Positions 15,617 through 40,000 of a stretch of 64,000 nucleotides of DNA are shown here, piece after piece. Under the pieces are notes generated by a model. The model did not search any database. It saw only the letters and a program-made list of their open reading frames with translations, and was not told where the DNA came from. The position numbers and the translations under genes are program-made. Position 1 is the first letter of the stretch. Each line of letters opens with the position of its first letter. The stretch is from Dipetalonema caudispina (lineage: Eukaryota > Nematoda > Chromadorea > Rhabditida > Onchocercidae): contig JABVXV010000233.1 in assembly GCA_013365325.1 (NCBI GenBank), positions 1 to 64,000 of the forward strand, written 5' to 3'.

Positions 15617-17732
15617 TAGCGAATTGACACCAATTTGTAGCGAATCAGCTTACGTTCTAAAGTTATTGAATTGCTTGTCTGCGACGTGGGGATTATGCCG
15701 TTTTATTTATTTTTGGTTGATTATTGGGATCAGTTTGTGTATTTTGTTAATTTAAAGGTCCTGTCTCAGGCCATTAATTAATTGGCAGAAGCAGCTTAAC
15801 TTCGTCGTAGTATCTCTGCTGCAGCACAATGAACTGAAATGCCTTCCGCCATAAATGCTTCTTACTATTTCTTGAAACTCTTTTATTGAAGGATTTTTTC
15901 TTTAAAATTAAATTACTTGTAATTATTCAGAATGTGGCTTGCTGCTCGTAATCCTCAATTAGACGCTACGTTTATGCATGCATGTTTCATTTAATTATGT
16001 ATTTTTATCAAAAAAATACCGAATCCGTCTTTCAAGAGTTTTATCCGGCTTAGATAGATCTCTAATCTATATGAGTATTTCAAATATGGAGTACAGTATT
16101 TTGATATCACTGCGGATCAGAACTGCTTATTTGTACAATTAATTGATTTATCATTGATTGCAGCTAAGCAAATCGCGTAGTTAAGTCTAATTTTATTGTG
16201 AGAGATTAAAGTGCATTTGTAAGTAACTGTTCATGTTTCACGATCAGCAATTGTTTGTCACTTCACAAAGTACAATTGCATACTTGAATAGGTGTATGTG
16301 TATGCATGTTAGTTTATGAGTACCTGATGTCCGTACCTGTCACATAATTCCCGATGAAATGCTTATTTTGTATACCATTCTCTTACTTTAGGTGTAGTTT
16401 CTATTACGAAATTATGTTGTTTTATATGAATAGTTTGGGAGATATTGGAAGAGTAAAATTTTTATGGGATAATTTATAACAAACATAATGATTTACTTAA
16501 GATTATGTTTAGGCTCCATAGTCATGGCTAATCGCGCTAGCTCTCACTTTTACTATTTGATGTGTTTGAAAATTCCGTAAGTTTATGGATGCAAAAGTTA
16601 TTTCCTGGAATTGTACTGCGCAGTGTTAGTGGATGTCTGTCAATTTGGTTGATGCATGGATGTTTGCATGTCGTCGTTAATTTTCGGACTGCTAGTAACG
16701 TTTTATCGATTGTTTTGCATTTGTTGAAAGCTTTGCTTGAGATGTGCTGTCAAAAGGATGTATCTCTGACATGCAAGTCCAGGTGTAACATACTTCTCAC
16801 TTCACTCATTTGCATATTGTTGTATTTATCTGCCATCAGTTCAATAATCTGTCTTTGAAACGTATATGGAAAAGTTAGAGTCTAAAATTTTATATTTTTT
16901 AAAATGTGCGATCTACTTTTTCTAAAAAGAAATTGTATAATTCTTGAATTCATATATTTGAAGCTAAATCCTTTCGAATGAAGAGACATGATGTTTTACA
17001 GTGTTATTTAAAAAATCGATAAGATGGCATGCATTACGGGGTCAATATAGCTCCGATTTTTACGATTTCATACTGCACATTTTTATTGGCTATTGATTAC
17101 CTCATGAAAGGTATAAAACAGACATTTCTAGAGATATCAGTGGTAGTATGGAGAACTGCAGTACAATTATTAAATAATTTCGAAATAGAGGGTGTTCATA
17201 CTCAAGAAGATGCTTTTGGTTTTTAGGATCAATATTTTGCAGTGTGATATATTAGAAAGGCTATCAGGACTGGGAGTAAGAATGCTGAAGACGGCCCCAG
17301 TGATAGCAAATCTCCATTTACTGCTCTAAAATTTCGGGACTCACACACTGTTCTGTCTGGTAGTAAAATATATGGCTGGTACCAGTATTTATTAATATTG
17401 GTCTGGTTCATATCTTTCCCATAATTTCTGGCCTATTTTCTTTCTTGCTCTCTTGTTTATATCACTTGTGACCTGTCCATTTCATTTCTGTTCTTCAAGT
17501 TGGGGCTTGCCGTGTTGTATGTGTGATAAGAACATTGGAATGAATCCTTATCACGCACAGATGTTTAATATCTCTAAGGGTCAGCGGAAGCACCGCTGCT
17601 CTTCTCCAACTCGCTGAAACAGCTGTTCAGCATTGATACACTTGCAGTTCCTTTACTCAGAGTAATAGAAATAAGGGAGATAAATTAAATCCTATTTACC
17701 TTTTATCATTCTTACCTCTTTGGTAGTTATTG

Positions 17733-17754
17733 CCCCCTCCTCCTCCCCACCCCT
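17733..17754 (-). other. C-rich tract, possible G-quadruplex on the minus strand
   Basis: The minus strand reads GGGG-T-GGGG-A-GG-A-GG-A-GGGGG, about 900 bases upstream of the syd-2 start. Such runs are rare in this AT-rich window; the only comparable one is near 59351. Confidence 0.35.
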
Positions 17755-18623
17755 CTTCGTTTAGATACCATCACTTTTTCTCTTTTGCAGTCGAAAACGG
17801 ATAAAGTGAATTTGCTTTATCATTAATCAGATGCTGTAGTCATTAGCAATGAAAAAGCAAGGAAAAAATCTTTCCCTTAGACGAAAGCATGAATGCTATC
17901 GTTTTTCTTCTGTAAAAATGTTTTATGAGGTGGGAGTAGCCTGGTGATTAATTGTTTGCTTCTTTTCTTCATTCTAACAGTGGCTCTGTTCATGACTTGG
18001 AACTGGAAGTTCATGGTTTAACGATATCCCTTAATTATTCAGGTGTGTTGCAAATAATTTTTGCATAATTTCAATCCCTGACGCTTTATACTAATTTGGA
18101 GTGTTGGCAAACGATAGTGCAGTTGCTTACAATATTTATATTTGTCCTAGTTTATGTTGTTTGATTTATACTTTATTTGCAAAGACTTCAATAAGTCATT
18201 GCACTGCGTAAAAAGCACGCGTCACTTAAAAAGTTTTACAGGATCGGAGGTACCATTTTCTGGATATTATGTAGAAGTTCTGTTCTTTAGTTGGTTGACC
18301 GATTGCTATTAGAACTATCAATATTGTCGTTATTATATTCACTACCACTACCAATTTCAGTACTAAATCACTGTCAGTTTTGCTGCTACTATTCTTCTGT
18401 AATATGTCAGAGGCCTTAATTTAATATTTACGGTAGGAAGATGAATGTTTTCACATGCAGTTTCAATGAATACACTTGTAGTTCTCACTCTACCATGGCA
18501 AATATTACTGTCATTTGAACGACAAAGGTAAATTTAAACTTACACGGGAAAAATTTTCCGTGTTTTTAATTTATGTACATCTTTACATTATATTTTTTTG
18601 TATTTAGACTATTTGATAGAAAT

Positions 18624-18631
18624 CATTGCAG
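18624..18631 (+). promoter_or_regulatory. Candidate trans-splice acceptor for syd-2
   Basis: An ATTGCAG acceptor ends at 18631, 22 bases before the ATG of syd-2, with no matching upstream coding exon. This is the expected position for spliced-leader addition. Confidence 0.45.
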
Positions 18632-18653
18632 GCATAAATAAGGAAAAAACAAA

Positions 18654-28355
<9,702 letters not shown>

Positions 28356-31084
28356 CTATAGTTTTGCATCTCGATTGTCAATGAATGATTTATTAGGACT
28401 CGAAGTCTATGGTAGCGGCACAGAAACTTAGGTGATCAGTCCTGATTTGCTGTATGCTTACCTGTTCGCCATGCCCAAAGTTAGTGCTAGCTAATTTAAG
28501 TCCCGCCGTTCGCTCAAGACTTGGAGGCCTTACACTGAGCATAGAACGAAATTATTTTGCTCATTTTCTAACAGGATTTATTGACTAACCGGTGCATTTT
28601 CTGCTTAAAAAAAATCTTGTGTGTTTTTTAAACTGGCTGTTTTTCTTTGTTTGTGGAAGATTGCATTTGGAACGATGTTTCATTTCTAATGTCCCAATTC
28701 ATATGTTTGGTTATTTCCAATAGAGAAGTGGGAAGAAACTAAGACTTGAGTAAAAATTTAAGGTTTTTAGTAAGAAACTCGAGTTTAGTTATTTATTTTA
28801 AATAGAATGGTATTTGACACATACTGCGTTGTGCTACTATCTTGTATCTTCTCACAGTCTTATTGCAAACTGTGAGCGATTCCATCTTTGATCTTAATGT
28901 ATTTCGTTGTGTCATACAAAGGTTATAAGGAAAATTAAAGAATGAAAGTTGAAGTTATCTTTTCTGTCTCTTTTTCGCTACTTTGTAGGAATACTTCCTT
29001 ATTAAATGTAGCATAAATTTAATGATATTAGTGATTATGGTGTTGCTGTTGCCATATAGATGAAAAAAGATTACAACACTGTTCCCAGAGATGACTTTAT
29101 CGCTAAATTGTAATTGGATCATTAATTTGGTTTCATCCTGCAAGGTCTTCATCGTTTAATATTTTTTCCTTATAAAACTTTCTTCTGTATTATTAACAGT
29201 GTTGTACTTCTGTTTAAAAATTGACTGAAATACTCTGTTCTATTCCATTGATTCTCTTCTTGAGATCTTTTTCTATTTGTGTACTTTTCGCTTGTTTTTT
29301 CTTAACATTTTGTTATCATACCTACCCCCTCGTTCGTTATTAAATTATAAAATTATAAGGCAGTTGCTGAATTTCGATCGCGAATGACAGGACGTCATTT
29401 TGGTCATGAAATTTCCAAGTCTGAAGTAATCGAGTTCAAAATTCGGTGGCTTCTAAAGGTGTGCGCCGTATCTGTTGTATACTTATTTGCTGAGATTAAT
29501 TTATTGGTATGAACGACACTACTTAATAATTTCGCTGTCTTGTTTTTTCTTCTGTCTTTCTGTTCTCATTCCTCTGTCACATTTCTGTCCATTTAATTGG
29601 CATTTACCTTACTCTCTTCGATCCTGAATTTAGGACCTAAGTGGTGGTAGGATTCTAAGCCCTCCAGGTGAAAGAGGAAAGCTTTGTGAGTGGTGTTTTA
29701 GTACAATCTCTCCCGACCCAGACCTTCGTGGGCAAAATATTTTAATTATTTTACATAGCTTACTTTATGGCTTGCACTTATTTTTTATAATTTCTACTTC
29801 CATCTTCTTTTTATTTTTCTTCCTTGGTTCTGGAAAAAGTATGACAGACTACCGACATCTAGAGAAATGCCTAATCAGTAGGACTGTAAAGCTTGCCACT
29901 CGGCGTTGTCTAAAAGTGCTTAGCTACTCATTTTCCTGCAATATAATAAGTTTAGGTGATTGAGCAGTTCCGACCATTCCACTTGCACATTCGTGGTCAT
30001 TGATTATTTACTGATGCTGACTCATCATACGTATCAACTATCAACACTGATTAAAAAGTTGTTTTCTTTGTGAATCTTATGACTAAACACTGAAATTGGT
30101 TGTTACCGCAAATAGGATATACTGCATATGCCTCCTGCCATGCGAACTGGAATGTAGATTGGTACCTTCTTGACAGTGGCTGATTATCTAAACTACTCTG
30201 CTAATTTTCTAGATTTTCTCATTATCATATATAAGATATTGTTGCGAAGAGTTCTTCGTATACATCTTTTTTTTTGAAGAGCACTCCTCCCGTAGCAGAA
30301 TTTGCATTTGCAGATAGTTCCCTTCGACAAGTTAAGAGATGTGCAATCAAGCAATCAACGAAAGCTATATCTTGCAGTTCCTCAATATTCCGCAAGCCGT
30401 TGCGTAAGATCTCCACCTTTCCATATTATGAAATTCAGATGCAAACACTATATTCCAAAGTGCTTCATTCCCACTGGAGGCAACACATATTAACAACATC
30501 ATATTTTACTCATTCACACTAACTTACGTCGATTGACAAGCGTGTGTTGAATAGTTAGTCCGCCATCATTGTGATAGAGAGGGCTATATAGCTGCGGTTG
30601 TGCAACCACGAGCTCAATACTCAATAGTTCCAACATGCATAATAAAAATTTGTATGAACAAAATGGTACAAAAATACAGTCAGAATAGAAATAGAAATGT
30701 ACAAATCAATACAAAAATGTACTAAGAATAATGAGTGGAAGCAGGGGCTTTCAGTATTGCGCCTTAAATAAGTTGTACTACAATTGATAATAAATGCATC
30801 TCGAAATGAAAATACAATACAATATCGGCATGAAGCAATGAAATTCAAACCTTGGGGAGCTTCTCCTCGAACTTATAATTAAAGGGACGAGTTGTTCTAT
30901 CTGTACTAATCCAAAATTTTAAAGAAAGAAAAAACCCCTAAGGAGCTAAAAACACTTCGCTAAAAAATATGTACAAAACTGCTTGCGGCAGAAAATCGTA
31001 GACTATTTACAGCATTTAAGCCATCAAATTTGACAGTTCGGTGACATGATCAATGCGAAAGAATCAGTAATCCATGGATTCGCT
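28356..31084. other. Intergenic between convergent syd-2 and atg-2
   Basis: About 2.7 kb with no supportable exon, where two genes converge tail to tail. An ATTAAA hexamer near 28935 could end syd-2 transcripts. Overlapping plus and minus frames at 30225-30522 are short and do not look coding. Confidence 0.45.
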
Positions 31085-34000
31085 TTACTTCCATTTCTCC
31101 ATCTCTTCCCTACAAAAAATTGAAATCTTAGAAGTCCTCAAAAATTTTTTACAAACTAAAACAAGCTTCTTCCCTTACTGGTTCTTAATACCAATGTTTA
31201 TCTAGAAACCCCACCTGTGACTGCCTGGTTTCATTTGATTTCTCACTCCACCAAGAATGTTGACCGTAGCTTTACTGACGGCAATTATAGGCCGTAATAC
31301 TGTAGTTGGAGCCTGTCGAAGAAAACCGCGTACGGTCGAATAACCACTTGTCTGATCTTCTAGTGCAGCTAATTGGAAATCTAACGCCGTATCACTTATT
31401 TCCTGAAATTATTCATGATGTCAAGAAAGGCAATTAAGCGCCGAAATATGTTCAAAATGTTATTTTTAAATAATTTATTTTCTTACTCGCCCAATAGCTT
31501 CCAAAGCCATATTAAAGCCTTCTCTGATATCATTTGGAGGTCGAAGTACGGTGTAATCTATCATATTTCTTCGATGTCGATATATAGGGTATTCAGGTGA
31601 AACAATATCAAATGCCAACTCCGCTACACTCTGCAATATTTCGTCAAATTTTCGTATTTAGTATAAATCATGTTTTTTTTTTTCTTTTTTAATGATGGAA
31701 ATACGATCAAATTCCCACCTGTACAACTCCGACCATTCTTTGCAGCATATCTACTGCAGCGGTTGCGGTAGATATCCCAAAACTTTCCGCCCCTCTTTGT
31801 AATCCTTTTACGATATGACCTTCTTTACAATACTCGTTTACTGGCATCAAAAACAGATCTCGAATCCCAAAGCCTAAAATTGATAGAACTTACAACTGAA
31901 GCGTTTAATAACCTCCAAATTGACAGCACTGTAAAAAAATTATTTGTATCAACAAGTAGCGGAAATGACGACTGAAAAACAAAGTTTGGTAAATTTTAGT
32001 TTTGATGTTTTCGTTTCTGCTTGAAAAAAATATAGGTTTGACATAACGTATCAAAATACGCTCACCAATTTCTACCAATGACTTAATAGGTCCATATGAC
32101 GTAATGAATTGCACTAATTGTTTGTTGTTAATATCGCTGAGCCAGGCATTAATAGCAAACTAAAATTTCCAACATGTACAGATGACACAGAAAGCTCAAA
32201 CAAACGATCCTTGAGAACAATTATAATTTAAAAGCACTGAGTCTCAACTACACACTAAAAAGCCACAATATGACTTACTTTAACACATCGTTCATAACCA
32301 AGCAGTCCTCGAGTACAATTCAGTTCCTTCAAACGTATTTCAGTGCATTTGAAATCGCTCAGCCCTACCAAAAGCCCCAAAATCCAACCCTGATCTGGAC
32401 GCATACGTTTCCCGTTTAAATCCAAACGAATCATCGCAGATGGAGAAAAAATAAATTCTCTATAATAACTAAGAGATGCAGTTAGCATCAACAAAATATT
32501 ATGAGAAAATACAAAACCAATGAGCCGTTACACCTTTAACTTGAAAATACCTTACATAGAACAGTCATTACTTACTTAAAGTAGATCTTTCCTTTAACAA
32601 TCGATTCTGCTTCCCAGGAATCTATTTCCAAAGTGCTTTTGCTATGTTGGTAATCGATCTGAAATAACATAAATGATTTCAGGAGAATAACGGATTGTTC
32701 CTTTAATTCAGTTTCATCGCATAAAAGTAAACTGTAATTGTAGAGAAAAGAATAATTTGCATGGATTTTGATATCTCTAAAAGTAGGAGAGCGTGAATAT
32801 TACATGGAAAGAGCAGTCATATGAGCTCTAAAAAAGTCATAATTTTTCCAAGTCTGGATGAAGGTTTTCGTAGAAACGAAAACCTTCATTCTACCAAAAA
32901 AAAAAAACAGCATAGTAATAAAAATAAATTTTCATTTTAACAACAAATACAGTACAGAAGCAGATTTTTCGTTGTCCTTCTTTTCTTCATTCGTTGCGCC
33001 AAGCTTTAATTTTATACTGCTTGCCTCTTCACACGCGGTAGACAAAACAGCATGAATGTTGCTATCAGTCTCTTCTGTCACCATAGCATTCGATGATGAT
33101 AGAGGGGAATTCATATGATCCATAAAATTTGTGACATCGTTAGTTATTGGCCCTAAAACTGCCGGTAGAGTAAAATTCATGGAAAATTGACGCCAGCACA
33201 GATCTTTGGAGCAAATTACAGAAAAAATGGAATTGACTGAATTCAAATTACCGCTTTCGTCAAACAGATTACTCGCTGAATCTTGCCGTTCACTGACCAT
33301 TAAATTATCGCTATTACCTTCATCTAGATGGAAATCATCATCTGAAACTTTTAAAACTTCATTCGACCATATCTGCACCGTTCGGTACGATTCAAAATAC
33401 TAATGTCCAGTCCAATATAATTAATATAAGATACTGACGAATATGCAAATTAAGTAGATCATATGTTAGTAGTGAGTCCCGTCGTTGTTCATCGTTGCAA
33501 GTCTCCAGTTGGCGTCCAACAAATTCATTCAAAAATGAATCATTTTGCATAGTCACCTCCATACAGTTTGTTACTGCATCTGAACATGCATCTTCAGCAC
33601 ATTGCGTACTGTTGGTATTTCCATCCAGATGCACTTCCAACCATGGCTTTTCTGGCATTTTCGATGTTGCGGTACTTTCTAAAATAAAAAAAAGTAGTCT
33701 AATAATTCTTGCAAACGGTCTCCCAAAACTGCACAATTTATCAAAATATCAGCAAGGGGCAAACCTGAATGTAAGACAGCAACACTACCCGAGAGATCAT
33801 TTATATAATCTTCGAGAAACTCCAAAGTATCCTGGTCCGCATTGATACGTAAAGGCAACAAGGAAACCTTCATTTTACCTTCATGCTGAGGAGTTTCATA
33901 TAAACGGACTGAAAACATCGGAGACTGTGAATGACGTGGAAACGTCTGATCCCACACATGCTGCAAATAAATAATTGGACGCAGTTATGAAGTAACACTA

Positions 34001-37000
34001 ATACAGTTTGAGAAAAATCAACAAAAATTAATGAAAATGTAGCATGAGCTCTCGCATGTTTTCAATGTAATCCTCCCTGAAAAACGGTTAATTCTTGCAG
34101 CTTACCGGATAGAGCAGTTTGTTAATTTTTGAAGACACCATTTTATCCAAAATTTCGATTGAGCCGATACTGAACAGCCTTGTGGATAACGCGGGTGCAT
34201 CTTTATCGTATACTTCGAACATAAATTTAACCTAATATAATAAGTTGAAATCATTCAAAAGATAGAATTTTACAGATAAGAAGAAGACTAACCAATTACA
34301 TTTATGTAAGATTAAAATAAATTGCAATGGTCCCAATTCAAAAAATCACGATCCTTTTCCAATCTGGGTTAGAAAACCGTTAAAGGTAACAATATGAATG
34401 GACCAATAAAACTTGCTTTAGAAAAACGCAAATCTACATGAGCAGAATAGTCTCTGTAATGACCACCAACGGGTGAGTTGTCACGACGCAACTTGCCTCC
34501 ATTTGATATACAGTACGGTTTAGAAGGTGGTTTTGTAGTACCTGGAATGTGCAAAGAACAACAGCTGCAACTGGTAGCATTCACACAGCCTTGAACAGTT
34601 TACGAGATGTTAAATGACCGAGCCTTCACCTAGTCTCTTCGAAATTTCTATGATTAAAAACTTACTGAAATCAGCACCGCCATATAAATGAAGTTCCAGC
34701 GATACATCATCAATGGAATATTTGATAAATGGAGTATGAATCTTGTTCATGGCGAAAAGAACCGATTTGTTCGACCTACCATCGATTTTTGTCAAATAAT
34801 CATCGTATGTTATAGGAGCTGTGTCATCAGCGCACAAAAACCTTGCCCATGGCTTGCCGTTACCGGTCTAGAATCCTATATGATTAGAAAAAAGACATAC
34901 AAACCCAATACCAAATAAAAGTATGAAAAGTATTTAGTATATTTTCGAAAGTTAAAGAATCACAAAAAAAAGTGTACCGTGATTCCACTACCCGGAATTT
35001 CGTCAAGTAGACAAAAGCCTTCATCAATTCCGAGTACTCCGGAAGAATCTCTAGATCTGCTTTCCTCTGTCGTATCAATTAAATCTGTAGCATATCAATT
35101 TGTAAGTGATAAATCGAAATCCAATGTTTTGGTGTTTAGAAAATCAATTTGGTAGGAAAATAACATGTACTAATTTTGTCCTAAAAATAATTTAAAACGT
35201 AATTAATACTGGACAAAACTTACCTATCACTGCATTCGATAGCACTTGAGAACTGTCTGACAAATTCTCAGGTGAATCCGTTGAGTACTCAAAAATTTCA
35301 TGTCTGGATTGCGACACCGCTGATCGCACCATTTTCTAAATTTCAAAATACAGTTGAATAATTATCGAAAATGAATAGTCATTGCCAAAGACTATGAATA
35401 AGAAAATAGTATCTCACCAACTCTTCAATCCTATAATTTTGAATTTCAAACACCAAGTTTCTGAAAAATATTCAACTGCTCAAAAATCAGGTGAATAATT
35501 TTTTGCATTATGCAGAAGCAGTATTCATTTACGTCTTTGCTATCTTCCTTTTTGTTACCTTATTACTTCCCCTTCGCTAATCTTTTAAAAAAACATCATA
35601 CTGTTTTTTGCGTCCTGACTTAGCACTCCAAAAACTACGGAATTCCCCCTTAAAGGTTTTAGCGAGTTATGCAAACGATACACCTAACTGTAACAACAAT
35701 CCGTCTTCCCAGAATCTAATTTAGTCATCGCAGCGATGTGGATGAAACCAAAATAGTTGAAAGCTTAACTACTCTCTGGTAGTTTCAGGTAAGCTATGTG
35801 CAGAGGCCATATTGATGTCACTTGCAATTGCAACTTAGGTATGAAACTTTGTCGCGTTAGCGACGTCATGTAAGTACCTTGTATAGCAAAGTATAACTGA
35901 GATAGGAAAAACAAAGGACTACAACATATTGATACTACGACAAAACATCCAATTCTATCAAAAAAAATAAAAAAGAAATAAAACTTTCCTAAAGAACAGC
36001 ATCCATCTCTTCACTGCTATGATAAAAGAGACCATATCAAAGGAAACGTAAGAATATTTATCATTACGAGGAAAAGTATTAGGTAGTCATATCAGGACAG
36101 AATCGAAATAAAACTCTCCACTAAATGTCGTAATTAAGACACAACATATAATCATCACATCGATCAGTAACATTCACGAAAGGAATGAACCAGGCTTAAT
36201 AAATATGAAGTGATACTAAAGCAACGGTGAAGAGCTGTCAATGCAAAACAGTACATATTTTTGTAAGTGCATTCTAATGACGTTTTTGTTCTGAGTTCTT
36301 CAAAGAAAAGAACGATAGGGACTTTTATGTCATAGAAAGTAGCCAACTAGAAAATGGTGGCAGGAAGCATATCTTCACAGGTTTTTACTTTTTCAGTATG
36401 TTCGAGAATTATCATCTATTTAAAATGCCATGGGATATATGTCGTAGAACATACTTCCTAGCAGAACTTACTTCAATATTAGCTATTTTTTGTTCGGTGG
36501 ATGCCTGCTTTCTTGAATTCCGGATTGTTGGTTTATTGATTGGTGTTTGCAATCCAGTTTTCGGTGCAGCTACTTTAGAAGTCTGCGCATCTAACAGCTC
36601 AGCAACCGCATTAACGACTAAACACAGAGAATCCGAACAAGCCCACAACTGCAATTTTTATAATTATTGTGATTAGTAGTCACGATGTCTAATAATTTGA
36701 AATTGAACCGCGAACAATAATCCCAAAGGTTTAAAACTTTACAAAAGAATTATTAGATTTAAAAATTACTTTCAACAAATCATTTTTGCATCTGACTTCC
36801 AGAAATGGAAAACACTTCTTTGGCCTGCTATCAGCAGCATCGGAACTTTTAGCTGCCATCACCTACAATGCAAACAAAATTTCCCAAATGCTAACATATT
36901 TTGTTGGAATGAACAACAGAAACAACAGTATGTTTAAAGTAGTCTGCACCCATTATGCCGCTGCAATTACACGCCATAGCTACTAAACAGATTTGTTCCA

Positions 37001-40000
37001 TCAGTTAATCACCACAATACCTCTCGTTGGTGGATACGGAAAAAACACGACTTATAAATTTTTTAACAGCAAATGAGAAAGGGAGTCCCGGAGTCTTTCG
37101 ACAGCCTACACTAACTTTTAAGTTAAATAACTAAAGCAAAACATACCTCTAGTTGCAACATACCCATAGACAACATATGTATGAATTTTGGCTCAAATTT
37201 TGTGGACTTTTTGGTTTCATTTTGATTCCCAGTGACTTGAGCATCCGGACTGAATGATGCGAAGAGCTTGAGCTGCTCAAATATGCATTCAAATTTGTAT
37301 ATTTCTAGATCCTGCATGATTCGACTACTGACATCGCAAGAACCAAGCATCACTCTGAAAAGTCTGGGATTTCATGATATAAAAGCAAGCTAAACTTCGA
37401 ACCGATGCATACAGTATCAACTGACTTATCTAATTCCCTATTAAGGAATTAGGCAAATCAATTGATACTTACAAATATCGAATTACTACTAACCGTAATG
37501 ATAAAGGAGGTGATGAATTCTTGAAATTATGTTCGTAAGCCAACAGAGAAGATGAGAAATGCATGTGTAGTTCTGTCATTATTTGTGGGACTTCGTAGCC
37601 AGGAATACCATAATCGACGATATCGAAGAAACTGATCAACTGATTAATCCAAAATTGCTCAGCATTTGTACACGGTTTCAAACGTAACATCGTATTACGA
37701 ATACCAACTCCAACCAGCATATTCTGGAATGCTTTCAGTTGGTTCGTCCTGACAACTAGCACATACTAATAACAAAAAGTATAGATAAACAACGGGAAGT
37801 TGAAAACATAGTTATTCCTGAAAAAAAAAAAAAAAAAAAACTTCTGAAATCAAGTACGAAACAACGTATTCTAACTTCCTAATTCAAACGAAGACGATAA
37901 TTTAAAATGAATCACATTATTAATGATCATGTCGAGAAAAATCTGTAAACGGTGGTATGGACATCTACCAAATAACAGATAAAAACCTTGAGGTTTTCGG
38001 GAAAATGAAGGTCGATTCTAACTGCGATGGCGAAATTATCTTCCTCTTCCAGAAAACAAATTTCTTCATCTACTACCGGTTCTGCTTGGATTCCTTCTTT
38101 GAAATGTTGAGCAAAATCTTTTTTCAAAACACACCGTTCATATGGGACTACATCTCCAATAAGATCTGAATATTTCATTTGCACTAAGTATGCTTATACA
38201 TCAAAGACCACTGCAAACTATACCGAAAAACTTCATGGTCGTAGAGTGCATTACTTTACTTACTTTTATGAAAAAAAGTGGCAACTTTGGAAGTTGAATA
38301 AAAATAAGATAGCTCTTTATTGCCATGAAAACCATTGACTGTCACTATTTGCGTTTTGTGTAGAATTGCACCAACTTGACCCAGTTTCTTCATAACTCCA
38401 TCCTGAAATTCAGAAAAATAACAATAACGAAGTTAGGAGAAATACATTATAAAATGAATTTTCGAAAAACTACAAAAACAAACTTCATATTCAGTTCCTA
38501 TGAGCACTCGGCCATCACTTATATTTGCCAGCAGGCAAAAATCATGAGATTTTTCGTTGCCTAATGCATTTACTGTTGGAGTCGAACCATGAGAGCACGA
38601 AACATTACACTCACTGTGTGCAGAATCTATAAAAATTTTTGAAAAACCAAAACATGAACTAAAACTTATAATATTACGCAATTCATCCAGAAAACGAAAT
38701 TTAATGTTAATGAAATTTTCCTTACCCAAACAACCAAAAAAGAACTAATGGAAAGATTACAAACAAATTTTCAAAAAAATTACTTTTCCTTTTTGAAGAT
38801 CTACAGAGTTCGAAAAGTCCATCACCCGATGCTTCCATATCTCTCTGTCGATCAGAACTAGTAAGGATAGGAGAAGATGGTTGCCACATTGACAAATCGT
38901 TCACTAACCTTCATGTATCAAAATTTATGCAACAGTGCAGAAAATATTGAAGTTTTAGAACTACAAAAGGAGAAATTTTGTAAATCATAAAACTTAAACA
39001 AAAAAAAGAACGACTGAGTACGAGTGCGGCAAGCCCAATATTAGACAAGAGCAATCATACGATTGACATAGCCAATTTTATTCATCTTAAAGTCTCTTAA
39101 AAGCGATCATCCTAACACAATTAATACCGATCAAGGCTAGTGGTTTATTAAGCTGGACTTTAGCGGAAGTCTTGTCAGTTTATTTGGAATTCACAGAATA
39201 ATGTCTTATCACCCTAACATCACTTCCCTCATTTTACGTCGCAGTGAACTATTCAGGTTGGATACTACAGAAAACTGGAAGACATACCTATTATAAATAA
39301 CCTCGTAATAGTGACGAGTAGGTAAGTGAACTCGTAATACAGGAATAGTTAATTCACAATTTATTCGTGCATTTGATAGACAATTTTCACCAAATTCTAA
39401 CATTTCCTTTGTGCTTCCAACCACAATTATCTAAATATCGTGAAGTCAAAACTTCGTCAATATGGTGAAAACAAAAAGGGAAAACAAAAAAATTGACGAA
39501 GATGGGTAATTACCAACCATTCGGTTCTCATTGCGTATAATACATTTTGAGAATGGGCCCTCTATTTTTACATCTGCTTCGCTTTCAACGTCATATTGCG
39601 AGGCACAAGAGTAACCTGTTTCATTACAGCGCGTAGAAGTCGATTCCAAGCTACTGTTTCTATTATCATAGCTAAGCTTCAAGCTAAAAATTAATTTCAT
39701 AACGACAAGTATAATACCTTATAATAATGATAAGCAAACAATACAATAAAAATGACAACGATATCAATTAGATTCAAAGGTAGAGGGTCATTTTTAGAAA
39801 AAAATATGCTTTAAATCTACCTGACACAACCTCCACCACATGTTTCTGAACAGCCAGCAAAAAGAAAGAGAGAGTCGAGACTTGCTGAGTCAGTTTTTTC
39901 AGCCAAATTGAAGGACCCTAAATCAATAACTGTAGAGAAGGACGAAACAATAAACCTCATTCATCGCTGACATTAAGAGAAAACTGAGTACTTCTACAGC

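Larger units (their letters stand above)
14009..18653. other. Long intergenic region upstream of syd-2
   Basis: About 4.6 kb. I saw no exon chain. The longest plus-strand frame, 16562-16858 (98 codons), encodes a hydrophobic, Cys- and Leu-rich peptide with no recognised motif and no coding support. Small landmarks are a sideroflexin polyadenylation signal at 14209, CCAT/GACT tetranucleotide repeats near 15580, and a C-rich tract at 17733. The rest is probably syd-2 promoter or untranslated sequence. Confidence 0.45.

Noticed and set aside
16562..16858. Longest open frame (98 codons) in the gap before syd-2
   Set aside because: Hydrophobic Cys/Leu-rich composition typical of chance frames in T-rich DNA; no motif, no partner exons.
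30225..30522. Overlapping plus and minus frames between syd-2 and atg-2
   Set aside because: The frames overlap on both strands, have no motif and lie in the convergent 3' flank.
38166..38183. Alternative acceptor adding six codons to an atg-2 exon
   Set aside because: It is in frame, but ACTTAG is weaker than ATATTCAG at 38166-38173, so the shorter exon was kept.
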